A DNA stretch of 8,997 nucleotides from Nitrospinaceae bacterium (GTDB lineage: Bacteria; Nitrospinota; Nitrospinia; Nitrospinales; VA-1). The notes under the pieces are model-generated. The model searched no databases. It was not told the origin of the DNA and saw only the letters and a list, made by a program, of their open reading frames with translations. The position numbers were made by a program, and so were the translations under genes. The first letter of the stretch is position 1. Each line of letters begins with the position of its first letter. Shown in pieces: positions 1 to 6,373 of the stretch. Location: the NCBI GenBank assembly GCA_012961055.1, contig DUAA01000002.1, forward strand, positions 1 through 8,997. The letters are read 5' to 3'.

Positions 1-490
1 CACCTCCAACAAAAATCCCTGTCAATGAGGCTGTGTAGCCGATTGTGCACGCTCCCACCGCAAGCCCAAGGATAATCCCTGGGAGCGTGATCACATCAGG
101 GATGATTTGGTGTTCAATATCGATAGCAGTAATGATAACTAGCGCAGGAGCCATCACACAATAAACTAGGAATTTAAATGTCAGCCCGAATTTTAAAATG
201 CCCGCCAGTAAAAGGATGGCAGTAACCATCTCGATAGCCGGATAAATTGGAGAAATACATACGGAACAGTGCCGACATTTCCCACGTAGGGCAATATAAC
301 TGATGATCGGAATATTATCCAGCGGACGGAGCGCTGACGAACATGCTGGGCAGTGCGATCCGGGAAACACGACAGATTCTTTTCGGGGTAAGCGGTAAAT
401 ACACACGTTAGCAAAACTGCCTACTACCAGTCCAAAACAAAATATAGCCCCGACTAATAGAGGATAAGGAATTGCCTGACTAAATTCCAT
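1..490 (-). CDS. pilD: Prepilin peptidase (type IV leader peptidase, A24 family), 3' end outside window
   Basis: This inner-membrane aspartic protease cleaves, and in many homologues N-methylates, type IV prepilins and type II secretion pseudopilins. The 163 visible residues cover the N-terminal half. GSFANVCIYRLP lies at residues 24-35. Two zinc-type cysteine pairs, C47-x2-C50 and C72-x2-C75, flank DNIPIISY, which is typical of the PilD/GspO N-terminal domain. A membrane segment leads into AIDIEHQIIPD, where D124 is the expected first catalytic aspartate. The second one (GxGD motif) would lie beyond position 1. Hydrophobic stretches fall near residues 8-26, 90-105 and 107-122. The ATG at 490 is the only reasonable start, because the next in-frame codons upstream end at a TGA (509-511). 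Its Shine-Dalgarno (GAAAGA directly against the ATG) is poor, so coupling to the preceding small ORF is possible. The family call is firm; whether the protein serves pili or type II secretion cannot be told here. Confidence 0.93.
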   Translation of the reverse strand, partial: MEFSQAIPYPLLVGAIFCFGLVVGSFANVCIYRLPRKESVVFPGSHCPACSSALRPLDNIPIISYIALRGKCRHCSVCISPIYPAIEMVTAILLLAGILKFGLTFKFLVYCVMAPALVIITAIDIEHQIIPDVITLPGIILGLAVGACTIGYTASLTGIFVGG

Positions 491-508
491 TCTTTCAATT
501 AATTCTGG

Positions 509-616
509 TCAAAGATTGATAGGGAGGGTGTAGCGTTTATCTTCCAGAAACCTTTTGTTGAAAACTTCCAATGGGTTTTTATTATTGGCAATCATGATCT
601 CGGCGAGATGAATCAT
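509..616 (-). CDS. Possible small protein of 35 residues between recX and the prepilin peptidase gene
   Basis: This short ORF encodes MIHLAEIMIANNKNP, continues for 20 more residues and ends PINL. I do not recognise it. It starts 2 bases after the recX stop codon and has the best ribosome-binding site in the cluster: AAGGTGA (minus strand, 629-623) six bases before the ATG. That site sits inside the last recX codons, so translation would be coupled. Its TGA stop lies 18 bases before the prepilin peptidase ATG and in the same reading frame. It could be a real small protein, a translational relay for the peptidase gene, or chance. No signal peptide or membrane segment is evident. The composition is mixed, with several charged residues in the middle. 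Confidence 0.45.
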   Translation of the reverse strand: MIHLAEIMIANNKNPLEVFNKRFLEDKRYTLPINL

Positions 617-618
617 TG

Positions 619-1104
619 CTATTCACCTTCAAGATTAGTGGCCGAAATTTTCAGCGTCTCATAAATGATATCAGAGGAAAAACCCCTTCGCTGCAGGTAA
701 TGGGCTAATCGCCGTGCTTTTTTTTTGGATTCCAATCCATGAAGAGTGGCTAGTTTTTTACTGGCGCAAGCCAGTGCAAGATCTTTTTCAGGGTTGGCAT
801 CATAAAGCGTATTCAAAGTGGTTTCAATAATATGAGAGGCGACTCCTTTTGCGGAAAGTTCATGGCGCATTCGTTCTTTGCCGAATTTTTTCCCCTCAAT
901 TCTTGTCCGACTCCATTCCATCGCGAAGTGTCGATCATCAAGGTAGTTCAGATTTTCAAGATATTTAATAGTTTCTTGAATGGTGGAAGAGGTGTGCGCC
1001 TTTTTCCCCAGATATTGAACAAGCTCCATTATGCTGCGGGCCCGATAAGCGAGGTATTTTAAGGCCACAGATTTAGCAGATTTGAGGGCTTTATGATCCG
1101 GCAT
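619..1104 (-). CDS. recX: Regulatory protein RecX
   Basis: RecX binds RecA filaments and the RecA monomer and limits recombinase and coprotease activity. The 161 residues match the usual family length (E. coli RecX is 166). The order of helical repeats is typical: an N-terminal ALKYLAYRARSIMEL segment (residues 14-28); the central signature LNYLDDRHFAMEW (residues 52-64) followed by GKKFGKERMRHELSAKGV; and a third repeat ending LQRRGFSSDIIYETL near the C-terminus. The gene lies 117 bases downstream of recA on the same strand, the common recA-recX arrangement, so it is probably cotranscribed in part. The ATG at 1104 is the only sensible start, since an in-frame TAA lies four codons upstream. 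No strong Shine-Dalgarno precedes it, which suggests low expression relative to recA, as is usual for this pair. Confidence 0.95.
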   Translation of the reverse strand: MPDHKALKSAKSVALKYLAYRARSIMELVQYLGKKAHTSSTIQETIKYLENLNYLDDRHFAMEWSRTRIEGKKFGKERMRHELSAKGVASHIIETTLNTLYDANPEKDLALACASKKLATLHGLESKKKARRLAHYLQRRGFSSDIIYETLKISATNLEGE

Positions 1105-1156
1105 CAGGTGGTTTTATTCTCTGCCCGCTAGGCGTGGCCAGCAAGCAATAATTAGT

Positions 1157-1180
1157 TGGGCCGAGCAAACTATTTGCCCA
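1157..1180 (-). other. Inverted repeat between recA and recX
   Basis: The intergenic spacer contains a perfect short dyad, GCAAA-3-TTTGC (1165-1177). It is nested in an alternative one, TGGGC/GCCCA (1157-1161 and 1176-1180). There is no U-tract after it on the minus strand, so it is not a classical terminator. By analogy with other recA-recX pairs, a hairpin here could reduce readthrough into recX or act as an RNA processing site. That role is inference. Confidence 0.35.
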
Positions 1181-1221
1181 TCAAATAAAGACATTGTAAG
1201 TCATCAGGGGAAGTTCTCCGC

Positions 1222-2292
1222 TTAGGAGTTTTTTTCAGCTTTCTTTCCCTTTGTTGGCAGTTCTTCAGCGCCTTCCTTTACATTTCCTTCAGATGGAACC
1301 AACCCCAGGGTTTTTCGTAGGCGCTCTTCAATTTCTGCTGAGAGTTCTAAATTTTCAGACAAAAACCTTTTCGAATTTTCACGGCCCTGACCAATCCGGT
1401 TTTCGTTATAGGAAAACCAAGTCCCACTTTTGGTGATGATATCATTAGCCACACCCAGGTCTAGCAGGTCTCCGTATTTGGATATGCCTTTTCCATAGAT
1501 AAGGTCGAATTCAACCTGACGAAATGGTGGGGCAACCTTGTTCTTCACAATCTTTACTCGAGTGCGATTTCCAATGACGCTTTCTCCATCCTTCAAGGCT
1601 GCAATGCGGCGGATATCCATGCGCACAGAAGAGTAGAATTTTAGCGCGTTTCCGCCCGTGGTTGTTTCAGGGTTCCCAAACATTACTCCGATTTTCATGC
1701 GTATCTGATTGATGAATATCAGGCAGGTTTTGGATTTATTGACGACCCCTGCTAGTTTGCGCATGGCCTGAGACATCAGCCTAGCCTGTAAGCCCATATG
1801 GGAATCGCCCATATCTCCATCGAGTTCATTTTTTGGGACTAGGGCAGCTACAGAATCGACCACGATGACATCTACAGCCCCACTGCGAACAAGAACTTCT
1901 ACGATCTCCAGAGCTTGCTCGCCTGTATCGGGTTGGGAGAGAAGGAGTTCATCTAGGTTGATACCCAGATTGCTGGCATATTCTGGGTCCAAAGCATGTT
2001 CTGCATCTATGAAGGCGGCAACGCCTCCATCTTTTTGTGCTTCCGCAATAATGTGTAGAGTTAAACTGGTTTTTCCTGAGCCTTCCGGGCCGTAAATTTC
2101 GATTATTCGACCTCTTGGAACCCCACCCACACCTAATGCGTGGTCCAGAGAAATGGCACCTGTGGAAATTACTTTGATACCCTTTAGGCTTTCGGCTTTA
2201 CCCAGTTTCATTATGGAGCCTTTGCCAAACTGTTTTTCAATTTGTGTGAATGCCAGTTCTAGTGCTTTTTCTCTGTCGTCCGAGCCCATCAT
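1222..2292 (-). CDS. recA: Recombinase RecA
   Basis: RecA forms ATP-dependent filaments on single-stranded DNA, carries out strand exchange, and in many bacteria triggers LexA cleavage. The 356-residue product has the full domain set. The Walker A motif GPEGSGKT is at 68-75, the catalytic Glu is in [14 protein letters not shown] (E98), and Walker B VIVVD is at 142-146. Loop L1 lies around [32 protein letters not shown] lies ahead of L2, and the L2 region [15 protein letters not shown] follows. The C-terminus is short and lysine/glutamate-rich, as expected. Two ATG codons stand in tandem at 2292 and 2289. The strong AAGGAGG site (2300-2294) is only 1 base from the first and 4 from the second, so initiation at 2289 (355 residues) is the more likely. 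The gene has its own promoter and heads the run towards recX. No frameshift or missing motif was seen. Confidence 0.99.
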   Translation of the reverse strand: MMGSDDREKALELAFTQIEKQFGKGSIMKLGKAESLKGIKVISTGAISLDHALGVGGVPRGRIIEIYGPEGSGKTSLTLHIIAEAQKDGGVAAFIDAEHALDPEYASNLGINLDELLLSQPDTGEQALEIVEVLVRSGAVDVIVVDSVAALVPKNELDGDMGDSHMGLQARLMSQAMRKLAGVVNKSKTCLIFINQIRMKIGVMFGNPETTTGGNALKFYSSVRMDIRRIAALKDGESVIGNRTRVKIVKNKVAPPFRQVEFDLIYGKGISKYGDLLDLGVANDIITKSGTWFSYNENRIGQGRENSKRFLSENLELSAEIEERLRKTLGLVPSEGNVKEGAEELPTKGKKAEKNS

Positions 2293-2293
2293 G

Positions 2294-2300
2294 CCTCCTT
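2294..2300 (-). promoter_or_regulatory. recA ribosome binding site that decides between two ATGs
   Basis: AAGGAGG is a near-perfect anti-16S match. It lies one base upstream of the ATG at 2292 and four bases upstream of the ATG at 2289. Normal spacing favours the second ATG, giving a protein that begins MGSDDREK. Confidence 0.8.
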
Positions 2301-2350
2301 AGTCTGTTTCAATTTGCGGTTGGGGAATGCCCGCTTTGCATACCAGTTTT

Positions 2351-2379
2351 CCCAGCCCCCCCTCGGAGGCAATACTGGG
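2351..2379 (-). other. GC-rich hairpin in the recA leader
   Basis: In the recA transcript sense, GCCTCC pairs with GGGGGC across a GAGG loop (one G-U pair). Flanking CCCA and TGGG extend the stem after a small bulge. It lies about 60 bases upstream of the start codon and is followed by AAAACTGG rather than a U-run, so it is a leader structure and not an intrinsic terminator. It may stabilise the mRNA or be incidental; no known riboswitch class is recognised. Confidence 0.45.
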
Positions 2380-2408
2380 CTAAAGCTCATTGAGCCGTGA
2401 ATGTTAAT

Positions 2409-2432
2409 GGCTAGCCAGATACTTAATGCTAG
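2409..2432 (-). promoter_or_regulatory. CTAGC repeat pair just downstream of the recA promoter (possible operator)
   Basis: In the minus-strand sense, CTAGCATTAAG and CTAGCCATTAAC occur as imperfect direct repeats 18 bases apart, and CTAGC/GCTAG also forms a dyad. A further GCTAGC (2475-2480) lies in the promoter spacer. The position, about 20-40 bases after the predicted transcription start, would suit a repressor such as LexA. The motif matches neither the E. coli nor the Bacillus SOS box, so the assignment is speculative. Confidence 0.25.
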
Positions 2433-2456
2433 TCGGGTTCACGCCCACGGGATGAC

Positions 2457-2486
2457 ATTATACCTTTATCCTGAGCTAGCGATCAA
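2457..2486 (-). promoter_or_regulatory. Sigma70-type promoter of recA
   Basis: In the minus-strand sense there is a -35 TTGATC (2486-2481), an 18-base spacer and a perfect -10 TATAAT (2462-2457). Transcription should start near 2450, giving a leader of about 160 nt before recA. This is the best promoter match in the window. Confidence 0.7.
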
Positions 2487-2524
2487 TTTTCTAAATTTAT
2501 TTTTTGAGGTATTTGTTTCTTGGT

Positions 2525-2559
2525 TTTGTGATAACCCGAGAGGGAGGTTGTTTCACAAA
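2525..2559 (-). terminator. Possible hairpin terminator after the SUMF1-like gene
   Basis: The arms TTTGTGA and TCACAAA (7 bp) enclose a second pairing, AACC with GGTT, around a 9-base loop. It lies about 46 bases beyond the stop codon of the upstream gene and before the recA -35 box, a sensible place to separate the two units. It lacks a U-tract on either strand, so it is only a candidate. Within 2293-2604 I see no coding potential beyond this hairpin and the recA control region. Confidence 0.35.
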
Positions 2560-2604
2560 TTAGAGGTAGGTGCTTACGTGAAGTCAAAGGTGAGTTTCAG
2601 ATGT

Positions 2605-3642
2605 TCACGGGTTTTTTGTTTTAGCGCAACGAAACCCAAAGCTATTATTTTTCACCTCCGGGGTAAAGAAACTTCGGTTAAAAGTCGGGGCGCTCAATCC
2701 GCAACCATAAGAAAGGCAGTCGAACCAAGAACCCCCTTTCAGTACCCTTTTGTCATTGCCGTACTCTGCATGTGTGACGGGATTGCCTGGGTGTGGTAAA
2801 TAGTAGCTGTCCACCCATTCCCACACATTTCCGGAAATATCATAGAGTCCATAGGGGCTGCGGCCTTCCGGGTATGAGGCAACAGGTTCTGTGCCGGTGG
2901 AATGCTTGTAAGGATTATTAGATTTATCCAGGGTCCAAACGTTTCCCCACGGATAAATAAGGCCATCTTCCCCTCGAGCCGCTTTCTCCCATTCCTGCTC
3001 AGTCGGCAGACGTTTGCCAGTCCAGACACAGTATTCGTTGGCATCGAACCAGTTGACGTAAACTACAGGGTGATTCTCTTTGCCTTTTGGGATATTTCCT
3101 TCCAGCCAGTGGAAAGGGGAAACTTTTTGGGTGGCGTCTATAAATTCTTTATAATTTGTATTTGTCACCTCATTCAGGTCTATATAGAATGCATCTGTTG
3201 AAGATAAATGCTCGGGTGCTTCATCATCCCAGCGCTCGTTCGATCCCATGATGAACTCTCCTGCAGGAACTTCAGCCATAGCGGTTGTGGATTTATCCTG
3301 ACGCATGAATTCTTTAGATGAAGAACTGGACTTGACTTGGATAAGGGATTTCAACAAAAGCTTATTATTGCTGATTAGCCTTAAAGGCTTGGGAACTGAA
3401 AATGGAGATGGCACCATTTTTTCTACAATTCCTGTGTGGCAGGCCTTGCATTCGGCCTGAGTATATTTATTTTTCATTGCCTTAAGAATATGCTCTGGTT
3501 GATGGCAAGTGGACCGACATTCTTTCCGCATCGAGCCTAGTTCTTCAAAGGCCATGGAAGCTAATGGGTTTCCAATATCCCAAATAAGGACGAAGCTAAG
3601 AAAAAATATTGATCTTTGAACATGTCTGAAATTGATTCTCAT
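2605..3642 (-). CDS. Exported SUMF1/FGE-fold protein with heme-type cysteine motifs
   Basis: This 345-residue protein starts with a likely signal peptide (basic MRINFRHVQR, hydrophobic core 11-20, possible cleavage after residue 31, SMA). A short segment follows with C42-x3-C46-H47 and C65-x2-C68-H69. The second is a canonical c-type heme motif and the first has one extra residue. After a serine-rich linker, residues 122-345 form a formylglycine-generating-enzyme-like C-lectin-type fold: VPAGEFIMGS, HPVVYVNWFDANEYCVWTGKRLP, EQEWEKAARG, YPWGN, GLYDISGNVWEWV, LKGGSWFD and FGFRCA. A Cys pair, C309-x4-C314, lies near the copper-binding catalytic cysteines of true FGEs. However, the alignment is offset by one residue and many relatives are not sulfatase activators. 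No sulfatase gene is visible nearby. A periplasmic location is inferred. The start at 3642 has no clear Shine-Dalgarno. The fold is certain; the function and heme attachment are not. Confidence 0.85.
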   Translation of the reverse strand: MRINFRHVQRSIFFLSFVLIWDIGNPLASMAFEELGSMRKECRSTCHQPEHILKAMKNKYTQAECKACHTGIVEKMVPSPFSVPKPLRLISNNKLLLKSLIQVKSSSSSKEFMRQDKSTTAMAEVPAGEFIMGSNERWDDEAPEHLSSTDAFYIDLNEVTNTNYKEFIDATQKVSPFHWLEGNIPKGKENHPVVYVNWFDANEYCVWTGKRLPTEQEWEKAARGEDGLIYPWGNVWTLDKSNNPYKHSTGTEPVASYPEGRSPYGLYDISGNVWEWVDSYYLPHPGNPVTHAEYGNDKRVLKGGSWFDCLSYGCGLSAPTFNRSFFTPEVKNNSFGFRCAKTKNP

Positions 3643-3651
3643 GCTTTAATA

Positions 3652-3678
3652 TTTATAGGATAAATCAATTCGAGTCAA
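3652..3678 (-). promoter_or_regulatory. Weak promoter candidate for the SUMF1-like gene
   Basis: In the minus-strand sense, TTGACT (3678-3673) and TATAAA (3657-3652) are good hexamers, but the spacer is only 15 bases. The transcript would begin within a few bases of the ATG and would be almost leaderless, in keeping with the missing Shine-Dalgarno. The 74-base divergent spacer (3643-3716) is AT-rich, and no clear plus-strand promoter was identified in it. Confidence 0.3.
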
Positions 3679-3716
3679 AAATTTTATTTTCAGAATAAGT
3701 AAGGTATGAAGTTGTA

Positions 3717-4547
3717 ATGATTGATGATTCAGCCTGGAGATTGATCGAAGATGGTGCTCTGGATGGCAGATTGAATATGGCCATAGACAGGGCGATTCTT
3801 ACTGCCTGCGAGAGAGGACAGTCCCCCGCAACGTTGAGGTTGTACGGTTGGGAAAAACCGACTCTCTCCATTGGCTATTCTCAAAATGAATTTAAGGATG
3901 TGGATAAGGTTCAGTGTGAGCAAAACAATATTCCTATCGTCCGGCGATTTACCGGAGGAAGGGCTTTGCTGCACCAATTTGAACTCACCTATAGTTTGGT
4001 GGCACCCATCCCTCACACTCAGTTTCCCGGAAACCTTGCCGGAGCTTTTGGAATTGTGTCGAAAGCTGTAATTGCTTCATTGAAACAAGCGGGTGTTCCG
4101 CAACTGGAAATGGTTGGGAAAGGCCAAAGAGGTTCAGGTCAGACCCGTTCTCCAGCATGTTTCTCGGCAATCAATCATTGGGAAATTACAGCAGGAGGAA
4201 AAAAATTGGTTGGTAGTGCCCAGCGCCGATTGAATGGGGCTTTTTTGCAACATGGTTCTATCTTGCTGGATTGGGATCCCGAATTAGCCCATAGCCTGCT
4301 GCGCTTTTCGTCAAAAACTGAGAAAATACGGGGGTTAACATCTTTGATTTCAGGAACGCAAACGTTGAAAGAAATATTACCAGTAAAGCCTGAATGGGAA
4401 CAAATAGCTCGTTGTTTTGCTTACGGTTTTCAGAATACATTTCCTGGATTTTGGAAACCAGACACCTTAAATGCATCGGAAGTAGAATTTGTAAAAAAGT
4501 ATTTAAAGGGAAATGAACAGATACTCCACGCTAAAAGTTTTAAGTAA
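3717..4547 (+). CDS. lipM: LipM-like octanoyltransferase / lipoate-protein ligase A family
   Basis: Members of this family (BPL/LplA/LipB fold) transfer octanoyl or lipoyl groups to carrier lysines such as GcvH or the E2 subunits of 2-oxoacid dehydrogenases. The 276 residues begin AWRLIEDGALDGRLNMAID, a LipM-like opening. They carry RLYGWEKPTLSIGYSQ (41-56) and the lipoate-binding loop RRFTGGRALLHQFELTYS (76-93). Beyond these come C148 in ACFSAINHWEI and GGKKLVGSAQRR, with K163 in the conserved lysine position. C148 sits where LipM has its catalytic cysteine (C150 in B. subtilis). ATP-dependent LplA lacks this residue, so octanoyl transfer from acyl-ACP is the better guess. Start: the ATG at 3717 has AAGG 12 bases upstream, a long spacing. 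No lipA or target protein gene is adjacent. The family is certain; the LipM versus LplA choice is likely but not proven. Confidence 0.88.
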   Translation: MIDDSAWRLIEDGALDGRLNMAIDRAILTACERGQSPATLRLYGWEKPTLSIGYSQNEFKDVDKVQCEQNNIPIVRRFTGGRALLHQFELTYSLVAPIPHTQFPGNLAGAFGIVSKAVIASLKQAGVPQLEMVGKGQRGSGQTRSPACFSAINHWEITAGGKKLVGSAQRRLNGAFLQHGSILLDWDPELAHSLLRFSSKTEKIRGLTSLISGTQTLKEILPVKPEWEQIARCFAYGFQNTFPGFWKPDTLNASEVEFVKKYLKGNEQILHAKSFK

Positions 4548-4753
4548 ATCTTTGGCTTTTTAAGGTGCGTGTAAATTATTTTAAGGGATGTTTGTTTTCA
4601 TAGAAATCTATTATTCTTGTCTGGGGAATTATTTATAACCCCATCCTCTTAATATTTTATAATAGGTCTTAGGGAAATTATTTCCTGATGGTTTGGAAAT
4701 ATTAAGCAATGTAGATATTTTTTTAAAATTAAATTAAAGAGTGTGGAGTACTG
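4548..4753. other. AT-rich spacer with small dyads, no gene seen
   Basis: No open frame or recognisable protein similarity is visible. Two short inverted repeats occur: GGGG-12-CCCC at 4623-4642, with AT complementarity inside it, and GGAAAT/ATTTCC around 4673-4685. Either could end transcription from the octanoyltransferase gene, but neither is followed by a clear T-run. A weak promoter-like pair, TTGGAA and TATTTT with 17-base spacing (4693-4721), points towards the pseudogene downstream and may be a relic. Confidence 0.3.
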
Positions 4754-5064
4754 ATAAAGTTTTGGGGCGTTAGAGGAAGTATTCCAGGGGAGAATCTTGA
4801 AACGGTTAGTGTATGTGGCGGTATGACCCGTGTCGAGCGACGTCCTGGTAGATGATGCTCAGTATGCTGAGGATGAGTGCTCTATGGACGCAAAGGTTAG
4901 TTCTCTCGGAAAAGCTTGGACATAGCACCATTTGTGAAGGGATCAAAGTTGCAGAAGTGACTAATGTTTAAAAGCTGGTTTTTTCCCATCGTGATCCGTC
5001 TCATGGTGATAATTTTGTTAAATAAATTAAAACTGAATCCGCCAAATTTTTTCACAAAGAATAG
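4754..5064 (+). pseudogene. Decayed MBL-fold metallohydrolase ('FWGVRGS' type) remnant
   Basis: Three pieces of one protein can be read in successive frames. Frame A from 4754 gives IKFWGVRGSIPG, then ETVSVCGGMTRVE, the conserved N-terminus of MBL-fold hydrolases of the COG1235-like group. Frame B from about 4839 gives DVLVDDAQYAEDE, the family's late D-A-Q-Y motif. Frame C from 4921 gives HSTICEGIKVAEV, then stop, KLVFSHRDPSHGDNFVK, stop, matching the C-terminal 'GWGHS..HHDP..SD' region. The HxHxDH metal motif that should lie between A and B is missing, so well over 100 codons were deleted at about 4835-4839. A further two-base loss at TGG|A|CAT breaks the WGH motif. TAA codons interrupt at 4969 and 5023. 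GGAG stands five bases before ATA (4754), so the original ATG was probably mutated to ATA. It cannot encode a working enzyme. The similarity was recognised by eye but is strong in three independent blocks. Confidence 0.85.
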
Positions 5065-5070
5065 CTGCCC

Positions 5071-6363
5071 ATGAATGGTTGCAAATCGACTTATCACAAG
5101 AAACATTGCCCAAATTTTTGTTTGATTAAACTTCTGTTGCGATCTTTGTTCGTAATGGTGTTTCTGTACGGGTGTGGGGGATCTCAGTCTAATATTGCGG
5201 ATAATCCAGCCCGCCAGCATTTTCGCGATGTGACCCAAAAATATTTTCCGACACAAAATTATTCCCTGAGACAAGCCTTTTTCCTGCGCGCAGATCGGGA
5301 TGCCTTGTTGGATTTGATGATTTTAAAAAAGGTGAAGCAAGGAGAATCACAAATACAGGTTTTCATCAATCAAAATAGTAAAGGTTTTCAGCAGAAAGGT
5401 TCAGGTCGATGGTTGGCGGAGCTGGAAGACCCTATCCTTTCTCTTGTTCGTGCAGATCTGAACCTTGATGGTGGTGATGACTTGGTCCTGATAATAAAAA
5501 AAGCAGGAAAGGTGTCCACGCAAATTCTTTTTAACAATAAGAAATCTTATTTTTACGCTAAAGATAATGGAGGTTCTTACTCTCTCAGGCTGGGCATAGA
5601 CAGGGTGATTTCTGTAGATTTGGATCAGGATGGAGATAAGGATCTTTTTTATTTTGGTCAAAGAGTTCTGAGCGACAATGGAAAAGTTTCCAGGCACCAA
5701 ACCCGCGTGCTCATTAATAAAGGCGAGGGGAATTTTGAGGATTTCACGGCTTTACTGTTGCCTCGTCTTCCTGCAGGAATTCGGGATGCCTCTTTTGCTG
5801 ATTATGATGGGGATGGCGTTGTGGATGTTTTTCTGATTTATGCAGGAGGCCAGAACCGGTTGCTTTTAAATAACGGATTGGGGAAATTCAGGGACTGGAC
5901 CGACTCTCATATTCCCCGTATTCTTGACGATAGTCAACATGCCGACTGGGCTGATTTTGATGGGGATGGAGATAATGACCTTCTGATAGTAAATAGAGAG
6001 ATCGAAACGTATTACCAAGGGTATCCTGGAGAAACTGTGTATTTTCTTGAGAATACAGGAAGAGGACATTTTAAAAAACGGTCACACAAGTTACTTCCTC
6101 GTATTCCATCTTACAAGGTCTACCTTTTGGACGCGAACGGAAATAGTAAACCTGACGCCTTGATCTTGACCTCCAAGGGAGTTTGTTATTTGCAGGGAAG
6201 GGGCCGGTGGGAGTTTGTAAATGAAACGCGCAAGAGGCTTCCACGTTTTCGGAATTTTAGGGAGATGGATTTTGCTGACATTAATCAGGACGGGTTTCTG
6301 GATTTATTTGCCCTATCACCAACTCCAGGCAGAAGCCGGGTTTGGTTAAACCGCTTCGATTGA
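5071..6363 (+). CDS. Lipoprotein with FG-GAP/VCBS repeats, probable seven-bladed beta-propeller
   Basis: This 430-residue predicted lipoprotein has a basic N-terminus, a hydrophobic segment (residues 21-33) and a lipobox FLYGC with C35 as the lipidated cysteine. The rest is built from calcium-loop repeats of the FG-GAP/VCBS kind. These are at D129 (LNLDGGDD), D183 (LDQDGDKD), D244 (YDGDGVVD), D295 (FDGDGDND), D354 (ANGNSKPD, degenerate) and D403 (INQDGFLD). A worn first copy, DRDALLDLMI, sits near 75-84. Spacing of about 50-60 residues and a count of seven suggest an integrin-alpha-like propeller. Four repeats are preceded by a recurring (L/I)PR(L/I/F) turn. No enzymatic motif was seen, so binding or a structural role at the cell envelope is inferred. 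The start at 5071 has only a weak AAAGAA site. The upstream promoter is unclear because the pseudogene remnant abuts it. Confidence 0.82.
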   Translation: MNGCKSTYHKKHCPNFCLIKLLLRSLFVMVFLYGCGGSQSNIADNPARQHFRDVTQKYFPTQNYSLRQAFFLRADRDALLDLMILKKVKQGESQIQVFINQNSKGFQQKGSGRWLAELEDPILSLVRADLNLDGGDDLVLIIKKAGKVSTQILFNNKKSYFYAKDNGGSYSLRLGIDRVISVDLDQDGDKDLFYFGQRVLSDNGKVSRHQTRVLINKGEGNFEDFTALLLPRLPAGIRDASFADYDGDGVVDVFLIYAGGQNRLLLNNGLGKFRDWTDSHIPRILDDSQHADWADFDGDGDNDLLIVNREIETYYQGYPGETVYFLENTGRGHFKKRSHKLLPRIPSYKVYLLDANGNSKPDALILTSKGVCYLQGRGRWEFVNETRKRLPRFRNFREMDFADINQDGFLDLFALSPTPGRSRVWLNRFD

Positions 6364-6373
6364 GGACAATGCT

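Noticed and set aside
193..414. Minus-strand 73-codon open frame
   Set aside because: It is an out-of-frame shadow of the prepilin peptidase gene, which reads through in another frame with all family motifs.
2428..2455. GTCGGGTTCACGCCC, reminiscent of a tRNA T-arm
   Set aside because: The stem does not pair properly, and no anticodon arm, D-arm or acceptor stem can be built around it.
2401..2799. Plus-strand 132-codon open frame upstream of and inside the SUMF1-like gene
   Set aside because: It runs antisense through the conserved C-terminus of that gene and across the recA promoter, with no ribosome site or recognisable product.
2739..3044. Minus-strand 101-codon open frame inside the SUMF1-like gene
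   Set aside because: Alternate frame of a well-supported coding region; no independent evidence.
3706..3720. Mini-ORF (ATG AAG TTG TAA) overlapping the lipM-like start as TAATG
   Set aside because: It could be a coupling leader that uses the AAGG site, but three codons can occur by chance and nothing else supports it.
4897..5274. Minus-strand 125-codon open frame across the pseudogene and the lipoprotein start
   Set aside because: It has no recognisable motif and lies antisense to both the pseudogene blocks and a lipoprotein signal sequence; chance open frame in AT-rich DNA.
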